DNA from: Alcaligenes faecalis
GTDB lineage: Bacteria; Pseudomonadota; Gammaproteobacteria; Burkholderiales; Burkholderiaceae_B
Direction of reading: 5' to 3'
Length of the DNA stretch: 64,000 nt
NCBI RefSeq assembly: GCF_009497775.1
Contig: NZ_CP031012.1
Coordinates: 2,294,001 to 2,358,000, forward strand
Within the stretch, counting starts at the first letter, position 1. Each line of letters begins with the position of its first letter. A program made the translations under genes and the position numbers. A model generated the notes under the pieces. That model made no database searches and was not told the DNA's origin. It saw only the letters and a program-made list of their open reading frames with translations. Of this stretch, positions 8,535 to 17,746 are shown piece by piece.

Positions 8535-9269
8535 TTAGGCCAGGCTCTCGGATTCTTTCATGTAGCGCCACTGGCCCATAGGCAGGTCGCCCAGCACCAG
8601 ATCGCCAATACGCACGCGCTTCAGACCCACAACCTTCAGACCGACCAGTTCACACATGCGGCGAATCTGGCGTTTCTTGCCTTCGCGCAGGATAAAACGC
8701 AGCTGGTCATCGTTCTGCCAGGACACTTGGGCTGGCAGCAAGGGCTTACCGTCCAGGCTCAAACCAAAGTTCAGCAGTTCCAGACCGCGCTCGCTCAGCT
8801 TGCCGGTTACACGCACCAGATATTCCTTGTCGATGACCGAGTCTTCGCCAATAATCTGCCGCGCAATACGACCATCCTGAGTCAGGATCAGAAGGCCGGT
8901 GGAATCAATATCCAGACGACCAGCCGGAGCCAGACCGCGCAAATGCGCCGGGTCAAAGCGTTGACCACCGCGGCCACCCTTGTACTGTGTGGCAGCACCG
9001 ATCAGGGAAACCGCATTGCGATAACCGGCTTCGGCTTGCCCCGACACATAGCCTACGGGCTTGTGCAGCAAAATAGTGGCACGTTGGGTCTGACGCTGAC
9101 GCGCTTGTTTTTCCAGTGTGATTTTCTGATTGGGGTAGGCTTTGCTCCCCAATTCAGAGACGATTTGACCGTCCACACGCACCCAGCCGCGCTCGATGAA
9201 AGCATCCGCCTCACGGCGTGAACACATGCCGCGCTGGGCCATTAATTTTGAGATACGTTCTTTTTCCAT
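8535..9269 (-). CDS. RsuA/RluB/RluF-family pseudouridine synthase
   Basis: A 244-residue rRNA or tRNA pseudouridine synthase. An N-terminal S4 RNA-binding domain ([27 protein letters not shown], about 7-33) is followed by the catalytic domain with [17 protein letters not shown], whose aspartate is the nucleophile, and the C-terminal [13 protein letters not shown] motif. The ATG giving [10 protein letters not shown] was chosen because upstream codons have no family match. The C-terminal part resembles RluF more than RsuA, but the target uridine cannot be settled by reading alone. The gene is divergent from the chorismate lyase gene, 36 bases away. Confidence 0.88.
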   Translation of the reverse strand: MEKERISKLMAQRGMCSRREADAFIERGWVRVDGQIVSELGSKAYPNQKITLEKQARQRQTQRATILLHKPVGYVSGQAEAGYRNAVSLIGAATQYKGGRGGQRFDPAHLRGLAPAGRLDIDSTGLLILTQDGRIARQIIGEDSVIDKEYLVRVTGKLSERGLELLNFGLSLDGKPLLPAQVSWQNDDQLRFILREGKKRQIRRMCELVGLKVVGLKRVRIGDLVLGDLPMGQWRYMKESESLA

Positions 9270-9305
9270 GAGCGCTATTTTATGGCTTTGGCGATAATAC
9301 AGGAC

Positions 9306-9881
9306 ATGAAATTTCCCTCCAGCACAAAAAAACCCTGGCATGAGCAGGTTCACCCCTCTGCCACCCCTGCTCAAAAGTACTGGCTACACCGTCCCGGCGC
9401 CCTGACCGGCGGTCTGCGCCGCTTGGGCAAAGTCCATCTGGAAGTCGTCAGCGAATACGCCTGCCGCCTGAACCCGCAAGAAGCCGCTTTGATTCGAAAG
9501 CCGCCAGGCACGCTGGCCTGGATACGGGAAGTGTCCATGGCCGTGGACGGAATTCGCTGCGTGATTGCCCGCAGTTTCACCCCCCTGCCCGCTTCGCACA
9601 GCGTCTGGCAAGGCATACGGCGGCTGCGCAGCCGTCCGCTGGCCGACATGCTGTATAACGATGCCCAGATACAACGTTCCGCCTTTTTAAGCTGCCGTTT
9701 GAATCGCGGCATGAGCTTTTTCCGCACGATCGAGCGCGCCCTGAACCCCAGTGGCGAACCGGTTCCGCAGGCTCAGCAGATTCTGTCGCGCTGCTCCGTC
9801 TTCTGGCGGCACGGTCAACCCCTTCTGGTGGCCGAATCCTTTATGCCAGCCTTCTGGGCACGCGGTGCTACACTGGTTTAG
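9306..9881 (+). CDS. ubiC: Chorismate lyase-like protein (UbiC)
   Basis: A 191-residue protein resembling UbiC, which converts chorismate to 4-hydroxybenzoate and pyruvate, the first step of ubiquinone synthesis. Family features seen are [14 protein letters not shown] near the N terminus, [12 protein letters not shown] with the conserved Arg, ARSFTPLP, and the C-terminal [15 protein letters not shown], which carries the conserved Glu. It is somewhat longer than the E. coli protein (165 residues). ATG 9306 is preferred; AGGA lies very close upstream. Similarity is moderate, so the name is given with some reserve. Confidence 0.78.
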   Translation: MKFPSSTKKPWHEQVHPSATPAQKYWLHRPGALTGGLRRLGKVHLEVVSEYACRLNPQEAALIRKPPGTLAWIREVSMAVDGIRCVIARSFTPLPASHSVWQGIRRLRSRPLADMLYNDAQIQRSAFLSCRLNRGMSFFRTIERALNPSGEPVPQAQQILSRCSVFWRHGQPLLVAESFMPAFWARGATLV

Positions 9882-9931
9882 CTGAAATTCAGCATTAACT
9901 AATAAAACAAAGTTATATACCGAGCCAAACC

Positions 9932-11140
9932 ATGTCCACGCAAGCCGATCCAAGCCGTCGCAACGCCTTTATTCTTTCTGGAATGCAAGCACTGGGCGGG
10001 GCCAATCCGGCATTGGTGGTAGCGCTTAGCAGTCTGGTTGGCCAGAAAATGGCCAGCAGCCCGGACCTGGCAACCTTGCCGGTGGGTATTTTCAACCTGG
10101 GTCTGGCTGTAGGCATTTTGCCCGCGGCCTATCTGATGCGCCGCCTGGGACGCCAGGGTGGCTACATCATCGGTGCCTTGCTGGGCATAGGAGCGGGTCT
10201 ACTGGCCGCCGCCGGGATTTACAGCCTGTCCTTTGTCATGTTCTGTGTGGGCACCCTGCTGGCCGGGCTGTATGCCTCTTATGTCCAAAGCTATCGCTTT
10301 GCCGCCGCCGATGATGCCAGTGACACCTTCCGGCCCAAGGCCATTTCCTGGGTCATGGCCGGGGGGCTGCTGGGAGCGATTATCGCCACGCAGACGATTA
10401 TCCATACGCAGGATATCTGGCCGGAGCACCCTTTTGCCGCCGCCTTCCTGGCACAAGCAGCCCTGGCGGCCCTGGTACTGCCCTTCGCCTTTGGCCTGCG
10501 CCTGGCACCAGGCACACGGAATCAGCAAGAGAAAATCCCCTACACCGGACGTCCCCTGCGAGAGATTGCCTCCAATAGCTACTTCATTATTGCGGTCGTA
10601 GCCGGGGTCGCTTCTTATGTGCTGATGAACTTTCTGATGACGGCCTCGCCCTTGGCCATGGTCATGCACGGCCATAGCCTGAAAGAATCCACCCTGGGGA
10701 TTCAGTGGCATATTCTGGCCATGTTCGGCCCAAGCTTTTTTACCGGCAACCTGATCAAGCGCTTTGGCAAAATCCCTGTCACCTTTGCAGGCGTGCTTTT
10801 GCTGGGACTGGCCAGCATTGTGGCGTTGCTGGGCATGACGGTGCCTCACTTCTGGGTCAGCCTGATCTTGCTGGGTCTGGGCTGGAACTTTGGTTTTATC
10901 GGTGCCACCAATATGGTGGTGGACTGCTACCGCCCCGAAGAGCGTGGCCGTGTACAGGCTTTGAATGACTTCATCATCTTTACCTGTGTGGCCTTGTCCT
11001 CCTTCACCTCGGGCCGCGTGCTGGCCGTGTATGGCTGGTACGGCGTCAATACCTGGACGCTACCGATCTCGGCAGTGGTGATGCTGGCGTTGGCCTGGCT
11101 GTATTTCAAGAACAAGCGTCAGCCCTACTTCGCCACTTAA
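9932..11140 (+). CDS. MFS transporter
   Basis: A 402-residue major facilitator superfamily permease with about twelve hydrophobic segments. The cytoplasmic loop MRRLGRQGGYIIGALLG (about 69-85) matches the MFS loop 2-3 motif, and a central hydrophilic loop (about 195-215) separates the two halves. The segment ERGRVQALNDF precedes the last two helices. It is the YbjJ-like or drug/metabolite type with no clear substrate. It stands alone between ubiC and a convergent aldo/keto reductase and is closed by a strong terminator. Confidence 0.85.
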   Translation: MSTQADPSRRNAFILSGMQALGGANPALVVALSSLVGQKMASSPDLATLPVGIFNLGLAVGILPAAYLMRRLGRQGGYIIGALLGIGAGLLAAAGIYSLSFVMFCVGTLLAGLYASYVQSYRFAAADDASDTFRPKAISWVMAGGLLGAIIATQTIIHTQDIWPEHPFAAAFLAQAALAALVLPFAFGLRLAPGTRNQQEKIPYTGRPLREIASNSYFIIAVVAGVASYVLMNFLMTASPLAMVMHGHSLKESTLGIQWHILAMFGPSFFTGNLIKRFGKIPVTFAGVLLLGLASIVALLGMTVPHFWVSLILLGLGWNFGFIGATNMVVDCYRPEERGRVQALNDFIIFTCVALSSFTSGRVLAVYGWYGVNTWTLPISAVVMLALAWLYFKNKRQPYFAT

Positions 11141-11175
11141 GCAAAACGACAGCCGCAAAGCGACGGCTCATGGAA

Positions 11176-11218
11176 AACGGCCCCAAAGCCTGGATTAATC
11201 CAAAGCTTTGGGGCCGTT
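11176..11218. terminator. Bidirectional terminator between MFS and aldo/keto reductase genes
   Basis: AACGGCCCCAAAGC (11176-11189) and GCTTTGGGGCCGTT (11205-11218) form a perfect 14-bp stem. It is followed by TCTTCTT on the plus strand and TTCCATG on the minus strand. The flanking genes converge on it. Confidence 0.82.
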
Positions 11219-11228
11219 CTTCTTGCAT

Positions 11229-12071
11229 TCAAATCATTGGCAAATAAGCGGGCTTGGGTCCACGTGGAAACTGAGCATCCAGTGCCTGGATATGCTCAGG
11301 CAGCAATATCAGATCCCCAGCGGCCGCGTTTTGCTGGGCATGAGCCGCACGCGATGCCTTGGGAATCACAAACACATTGGGGTCACGCAGCAAAAAGGCC
11401 AAAGCCACTTGGCGTGCGGTGGCCTGATAGTGGCTGGCAATCTCGGCCAACAAGGCCCCGCCTTCAGAGTCCGGCTCAGGGAAATCATCGTGACCGAAGG
11501 GGCTGTACGCCACCACATTGACTTTGTGCTCCTGACACCAGGGCATGACCGCATGTTCAATTGCACGCTCGTTCAGGTGATACAAAACCTGATTGCAGGG
11601 AATCTCGCCCGGACCCACGATGCCGTACAGCTCTTCCAGATCCGGCACATCAAAATTACTGACGCCCCATTGCTTGATCTTGCCTTGCTGTACCAGCTGA
11701 TCAAAGGCCGCGCAGGTTTCTTCCAAAGGAACCTGGCCGGGCCAATGCAATAAATACAGATCCAGATAATCCGTACCCAAGCGCTTCAAGCTGGCCTCGC
11801 AAGCGCGGATCACACCCTGACGGCTGGCATTGAAGGGCAAAACTTTAGACACCAGAAAAGCCTCGTGGCGGCGGCCTTGCAGCGCCTGACCGATCAAGGT
11901 TTCAGCCTGCCCGTCGCCATACATCTCGGCGGTGTCGATATGGTTCATGCCCGCATCCAGCCCGGCCTGAAACGCAGCCATGCTTTGCGACCAATCGGCC
12001 TGCTCTACATACCAACTGCCCTGGCCCACCCGCGAAACACGCGGTGCCGACCCTAGTTTTTCATATCGCAT
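11229..12071 (-). CDS. Aldo/keto reductase
   Basis: A 280-residue NADPH-dependent TIM-barrel oxidoreductase. The catalytic tetrad is intact: Asp46 and Tyr51 in NHIDTAEMYGDG, Lys76 in LVSKVLP and His109 in LYLLHWPG. The cofactor region FVIPKASRAAHAQQNAAA follows near residue 240. It resembles YeaE/DkgA-like reductases of 2-oxoaldehydes such as methylglyoxal, but the real substrate is not known. It lies upstream of, and reads away from, the MFS gene. The next gene, glnB, is on the same strand 50 bases upstream with no terminator between. Confidence 0.9.
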   Translation of the reverse strand: MRYEKLGSAPRVSRVGQGSWYVEQADWSQSMAAFQAGLDAGMNHIDTAEMYGDGQAETLIGQALQGRRHEAFLVSKVLPFNASRQGVIRACEASLKRLGTDYLDLYLLHWPGQVPLEETCAAFDQLVQQGKIKQWGVSNFDVPDLEELYGIVGPGEIPCNQVLYHLNERAIEHAVMPWCQEHKVNVVAYSPFGHDDFPEPDSEGGALLAEIASHYQATARQVALAFLLRDPNVFVIPKASRAAHAQQNAAAGDLILLPEHIQALDAQFPRGPKPAYLPMI

Positions 12072-12121
12072 CAGCTTGTCCTTCCATAACTACTGTCCAA
12101 ACCCGCCCAGCTATAAGCACC

Positions 12122-13790
<1,669 letters not shown>

Positions 13791-13921
13791 GTATTCTTCC
13801 TTGTCCAGCCAGCCCCAAAAAGGGCCCGCATGGTTTCCTAGAGTCTGAAAACTATCTAATATACTGCACAGCGTCTGTTTCCTGCGGGACTGGATGACCT
13901 GCGTCAGCCCGTCCGATCCAC

Positions 13922-13935
13922 TATAATTGCCCTCT
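13922..13935 (+). promoter_or_regulatory. Consensus -10 element placed for a leaderless argH transcript
   Basis: A perfect TATAAT at 13922-13927 ends eight bases before the argH ATG (13936). With usual spacing the transcript would begin at or within a base or two of the start codon. No Shine-Dalgarno sequence is present in the gap. No good -35 is seen at 16-18 bases upstream. Confidence 0.5.
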
Positions 13936-15357
13936 ATGTCATCAAACACCCCCTCCTCTTCCCAAGACCAGTTCGCCAATAAGGCCATGGCCTGGTCGGC
14001 TCGCTTTTCCGAGCCCGTCTCTGACCTCGTCAAACGCTACACAGCGTCGGTGGACTTTGACAAGCGCATGGCCCGCTTTGATATTCAGGGTTCCCTGGCC
14101 CACGCCAGCATGCTGGCCGCCGTCGGTGTGATCACCGAGCAGGACAAGGCCGACATCGAGCGCGGCATGAGCCAGATTCTGGACGAAATCGCCCAAGGCC
14201 AGTTCCAGTGGTTGCTGGACCTGGAAGACGTGCACCTGAACATTGAAAAACGTCTGGTTGAACTGATTGGCGATGCCGGCAAGCGCTTGCACACGGGCCG
14301 TTCACGCAATGACCAGGTCGCAACCGATATCCGCCTGTGGCTGCGCAATGAAATCGACATTGCTCTGGACCTGCTGGCCCAGATGCAGCGCAAGCTGGCT
14401 GAATTGGCCCTGGCTCAGGCAGACACCATTTTGCCCGGTTTCACCCACCTGCAAGTGGCACAGCCCGTTACTTTTGGCCACCATTTGCTGGCCTACGCCG
14501 AAATGTTCCAGCGCGATGCCGAGCGTCTGCAAGACTGCCGCAAACGCGTGAACCGCCTGCCTTTGGGCGCTGCCGCTCTGGCCGGCACCAGCTACCCCAT
14601 CGACCGTGAAATGGTCGCCAAGCTGCTGAACTTTGACGATGTATGCCGCAACTCGCTGGACGCGGTGTCGGACCGCGACTTCGCCATCGAGTTCTGCGCC
14701 GCAGCCGCCCTGATCATGACGCACATCTCCCGCTTCTCCGAGGAGCTGGTGCTGTGGATGAGCCCCCGCGTTGGCTTTATTGATCTGGCGGATCGCTTTT
14801 GCACCGGCAGCTCCATCATGCCGCAAAAGAAAAACCCCGACGTTCCCGAGCTGGCCCGTGGCAAGACCGGTCGCGTCAATGGTCACCTGATTGCCCTGCT
14901 GACTTTGATGAAAGGCCAACCGCTGGCCTACAACAAGGACAATCAGGAAGACAAGGAAGGTCTGTTCGACTCGGCTGATACCATTCGCGACACCCTGACC
15001 ATTTTTGTCGACCTGATCTCCGGCATTAAGGTAAAGCCAGAAGCCATGCGTGCTGCTGCGCTGCAAGGCTTTGCGACCGCTACCGATCTGGCTGATTACC
15101 TGGTCAAGAAAGGCCTGCCTTTCCGTGACGCCCACGAAACCGTGGCTTTGGCCGTGCGTGAGTGCGAGCAACTGGGTTGCGATCTGGCTGATCTGAACCT
15201 GGAACAACTGCAAAAATTCGACAGTCGTATTGAATCGGATATCTTTGGCGTGCTGACCCTGGAAGGCTCTGTTGCTTCGCGCAAACACATTGGTGGCACC
15301 GCCCCCGAGCGTGTTCGTATCGAGGCACAGCGTATTCTGGATCGTATTCCAGGCTGA
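13936..15357 (+). CDS. argH: Argininosuccinate lyase
   Basis: A 473-residue homotetrameric enzyme that splits argininosuccinate into arginine and fumarate, the last step of arginine synthesis. The superfamily signature [15 protein letters not shown] carries the mobile catalytic loop, THLQ and [13 protein letters not shown] are the other active-site segments, and Ser in SSIMPQK is the catalytic serine. ATG 13936 was chosen; an in-frame TTG lies nine bases upstream inside the -10 element. The enzyme is full length and ends in a textbook terminator. No other arg genes are nearby, as is usual for argH in Burkholderiales. Confidence 0.96.
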   Translation: MSSNTPSSSQDQFANKAMAWSARFSEPVSDLVKRYTASVDFDKRMARFDIQGSLAHASMLAAVGVITEQDKADIERGMSQILDEIAQGQFQWLLDLEDVHLNIEKRLVELIGDAGKRLHTGRSRNDQVATDIRLWLRNEIDIALDLLAQMQRKLAELALAQADTILPGFTHLQVAQPVTFGHHLLAYAEMFQRDAERLQDCRKRVNRLPLGAAALAGTSYPIDREMVAKLLNFDDVCRNSLDAVSDRDFAIEFCAAAALIMTHISRFSEELVLWMSPRVGFIDLADRFCTGSSIMPQKKNPDVPELARGKTGRVNGHLIALLTLMKGQPLAYNKDNQEDKEGLFDSADTIRDTLTIFVDLISGIKVKPEAMRAAALQGFATATDLADYLVKKGLPFRDAHETVALAVRECEQLGCDLADLNLEQLQKFDSRIESDIFGVLTLEGSVASRKHIGGTAPERVRIEAQRILDRIPG

Positions 15358-15380
15358 TAAGAGCTTCGGCTGGAAGCAGA

Positions 15381-15413
15381 AAAAAGCCGCTCCTGTTCTA
15401 GGAGCGGCTTTTT
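15381..15413 (+). terminator. argH terminator
   Basis: AAAAAGCCGCTCC (15381-15393) and GGAGCGGCTTTTT (15401-15413) form a perfect stem with a 7-base loop and a T-run built into the 3' arm. Confidence 0.9.
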
Positions 15414-15602
15414 CTATAGGTATCGAATCAGATTTGATCTGACGTGCTTTGTCAGTTGCGTCAGGGTTGGGACTGGAACTGCTGCTTTCGGCCAGAAGCA
15501 GGCGTTTAGTTCGGAAAAAGAAACCCATCCCATTTTTTAGTGAGAGATTCCGCCACCCTCCATGTCGGTGGCGGATGGCGGCAATGCCAGCACTTGATGG
15601 GA
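15414..15602. other. Intergenic segment between argH and the accessory pair, with a hairpin
   Basis: No gene is seen. An inverted repeat CCGCCACC/GGTGGCGG lies at 15550-15574, downstream of the zinc-ribbon gene on the minus strand. It lacks a following T-run, so it is only a weak terminator candidate. Confidence 0.5.
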
Positions 15603-15869
15603 TCAGCCGCCCACTAGATCTTCAAAGTGCTCTTCGCAGTAGAAAGTTGAGCCTAAGGCGTGCGCTGCAGGCTCTGCGCAGCAATCACAGGAATGGCCGT
15701 CTAAGTCAGCCCTGAACTGGCAGTTCGGACAGTGGCACTTGGTTTCGTCAAATTCTGTGTCAACGAACTCGAAGTCATACAGCGAAAACACACAACCACA
15801 CTGGCTGCAGATGAAGCCCTCCTCTGCCATTTCTACACCCTCAAAGTCGTTATCTAGAAAGGGTGTCAT
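15603..15869 (-). CDS. Small double zinc-ribbon protein, unknown function
   Basis: An 88-residue acidic protein rich in cysteine. Ten Cys residues and a His fall into pairs: C21-x2-C24, C45/C47/C50, C61-x-C63-C64 and C78-x2-H81. This suggests two zinc sites (C21/C24 with C47/C50, and C61/C64 with C78/H81). I do not recognise the family. Its ATG overlaps the stop of the Sel1-repeat gene by four bases (ATGA), so the two are translationally coupled and probably act together. An internal Met14 is an alternative start, but the overlap favours the first ATG. Base composition is lower in GC than neighbouring housekeeping genes. Confidence 0.7.
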   Translation of the reverse strand: MTPFLDNDFEGVEMAEEGFICSQCGCVFSLYDFEFVDTEFDETKCHCPNCQFRADLDGHSCDCCAEPAAHALGSTFYCEEHFEDLVGG

Positions 15870-17422
15870 AGCTGGGCCTCCAACTGGGTACGCACATCAC
15901 GGGCCGTTGGGTGCCCTTGGGCCTCCGCCTGTTTAAGTAGCTTATAGGCCAGATCAATGTCCTGTTCAACCCCTTGACCAGTTGCCAAACACCGCGCTTG
16001 GTTAGTCAGCCCGACTGCTGAGCCCATTTGGGCTGCCTCCGAGAAAAGAATCCAGGCCAAGTGATGATTTGGTGCACCGCACTGACCGTTGAATTCGATC
16101 GCGCCCAACACATTGAGCGCATCGCCATTCCCATACTTTGCAGACATTTTGAGCCAATAACGTGCTTCACGCGAGTCAACCGGGATACCTTCGCCGTTTA
16201 GGTACATCAGCCCGAGGTTTAATGCAGCGTCAGCATCGCCCGCGTTGGCAGCTATACGAAACAGTCGTCGCGCTTTCACGACATTTTTACCAACTCCGTT
16301 GCCATGTAGGAAGCACAGCCCCAGGTTCAAGATAGGCATGACGTGATTGAGTTTACGGGCCGAGCGAGCAGCCGCCCGGTAAAGGGCAAAGGACTCAGGT
16401 GTGGATACTCCACCATTCTGATGGTCGAGGATGGTCGCCACCGTATTAAGGCTGTGATCGTCGCCCAGCCGAGCGGCATGTATCAGCAGATTGATGGCAC
16501 GATTTCGGTCTTTGTGCACCCCATTGCCATTGAGGTAGATCATTCCCAGGCAGCCGATCGAAGCGGCGATACCGCCCTCAGCAGCTAGCTCAAAATGCTG
16601 GATAGCGTCGGGGATGCTTTTGGGAAAGTTTTCAGCCCCCTCCAAGTACATCCCACCCAGGTTATGGTGGGCAGTAAGTAGACCAAGTTCGGCTGCACGC
16701 TCGTACAGCTCGGCCGCTTTGATGAAATTACGACCATGGCCTAACCCTTCGCTGTACATCCAGCCAAGGTTAAAGGCGGCCATTGGATGTCCTTTCTCCT
16801 GCGCTTCCTGAAAGCGCTGCTGGGCCGTGTTGTAGTCTTTCTTCCAAAGAGCTGATAGTCCAGCGTGGTACAAGCGATCCTTCAGCTCGCGCCCTGTGGG
16901 ATCATCGGCGATAGAATTATCAGCGTTTCGAAGAGTAACCCATTCCGGAGTAAACACATCCCGGCAAAGCCAAAATGGAACCGGTGAACGGCTGCATACC
17001 GCCCACTTGCCATCACCCATAGGCTTTATGTACGGCTCAGCGTCGACAAAGTTGTCACGCCATACGCCGTCGATTTCCGTTTTGCTCAGGGTGTGATTCA
17101 GAGCTGCTTGCCAGATCTCAATGCGCTCCGCTGGGCTAAGCTTAAAGGCCACGGGAAGCGGCCAGCGCCAGATTTCTGCTGGCATCGAGATTCCATACGC
17201 CTGCTTTAATGCACGACTCAAGCGCTCAAATATTGCAGCGCCGAACGGGATGGGGGAGTGTTTGAGCTGACCATTCAGGAGCTCATTGCTGGACCTGTTT
17301 GTAAGCGCGTGAGACACAAGCTCGCGAACAGCACTTAGGCTGCCGTCGAAGTCAGGATGGTGTTGCTTGAGATGCTGCTGAAGGGCTTTAACGAATGGGC
17401 TGAACTGATCTTTATCGATCAT
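15866..17422 (-). CDS. Sel1-repeat (TPR-like) protein with unrecognised N-terminal domain
   Basis: A 518-residue protein. From about residue 195 to the C terminus it consists of Sel1-like repeats of about 36 residues, seen as recurring A-x-x-x-L-G-x-M-Y-x-x-G blocks such as AAFNLGWMYSEGLG, AHHNLGGMYLEGA, ALNLGLMYLNGEG and a final NQARCLATGQGV. Such repeats form a superhelix for protein-protein contacts. The first 190 residues, with tryptophan-rich stretches (AEIWRWPLPVAF, PVPFWLCRDVFTPEWV), are not recognised. There is no signal peptide, so it is probably cytosolic. ATG 17422 has GGAG six bases upstream. Coupled to the zinc-ribbon gene. Lower GC and the isolated position between argH and the acylase suggest acquired DNA. 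Confidence 0.8.
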   Translation of the reverse strand: MIDKDQFSPFVKALQQHLKQHHPDFDGSLSAVRELVSHALTNRSSNELLNGQLKHSPIPFGAAIFERLSRALKQAYGISMPAEIWRWPLPVAFKLSPAERIEIWQAALNHTLSKTEIDGVWRDNFVDAEPYIKPMGDGKWAVCSRSPVPFWLCRDVFTPEWVTLRNADNSIADDPTGRELKDRLYHAGLSALWKKDYNTAQQRFQEAQEKGHPMAAFNLGWMYSEGLGHGRNFIKAAELYERAAELGLLTAHHNLGGMYLEGAENFPKSIPDAIQHFELAAEGGIAASIGCLGMIYLNGNGVHKDRNRAINLLIHAARLGDDHSLNTVATILDHQNGGVSTPESFALYRAAARSARKLNHVMPILNLGLCFLHGNGVGKNVVKARRLFRIAANAGDADAALNLGLMYLNGEGIPVDSREARYWLKMSAKYGNGDALNVLGAIEFNGQCGAPNHHLAWILFSEAAQMGSAVGLTNQARCLATGQGVEQDIDLAYKLLKQAEAQGHPTARDVRTQLEAQL

Positions 17423-17609
17423 GGCTAACTCCGATATCCAATCCCTCCCCCAATATCGAGTTAGAACCATAGCAATTGTGAACTGCATTGAGTTCAGATG
17501 CTGGCGTTACAGAAGGCGATTCGGTAGGGGAGGGATGCCCTGGCTCACCTTAGGCTCTTCGAGCCGCTTAGCCAGCGGTCATACTTTAGAGGATATCTGC
17601 TAGAGAATC

Positions 17610-17659
17610 AAGGGACAAGATGAGTAGTCAGCTTCGCTGCTGATACTGGCGAGTCCCTT
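17610..17659. repeat. Long imperfect inverted repeat with an extrahelical base
   Basis: Outer arms AAGGGAC (17610-17616) and GTCCCTT (17653-17659) enclose an inner stem AGTA(G)TCAGC / GCTGATACT (17623-17632 with 17639-17647). One unpaired G and an internal loop interrupt about 16 base pairs in all. It has no T-run on either side, so it does not look like a terminator. Confidence 0.5.
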
Positions 17660-17709
17660 ACTAATTACATCTCCAGGCCTGCTAAACCCCTCCAGCAACG
17701 ATCGAAGAA

Positions 17710-17738
17710 GCGGCACCGCCCCAAAGTGCAGGTGCCGC
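17710..17738 (-). terminator. Probable terminator of penicillin acylase gene
   Basis: GCGGCACC (17710-17717) pairs with GGTGCCGC (17731-17738). On the minus strand, 9 bases after the acylase stop, the stem is followed by TTCTTCG, a modest T-rich tail. Confidence 0.6.
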
Positions 17739-17746
17739 ACTCAACG

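Larger units (their letters stand above)
17423..17746. other. 324-base gap holding a structured inverted repeat
   Basis: No reading frame is convincing. The notable content is the long imperfect hairpin at 17610-17659 and the pac terminator at 17710-17738. The rest shows nothing I can interpret. Confidence 0.5.

Noticed and set aside
15550..15574. Hairpin after the zinc-ribbon gene as a terminator
   Set aside because: A good stem but no T-run follows on the minus strand, so it is kept only as a note.
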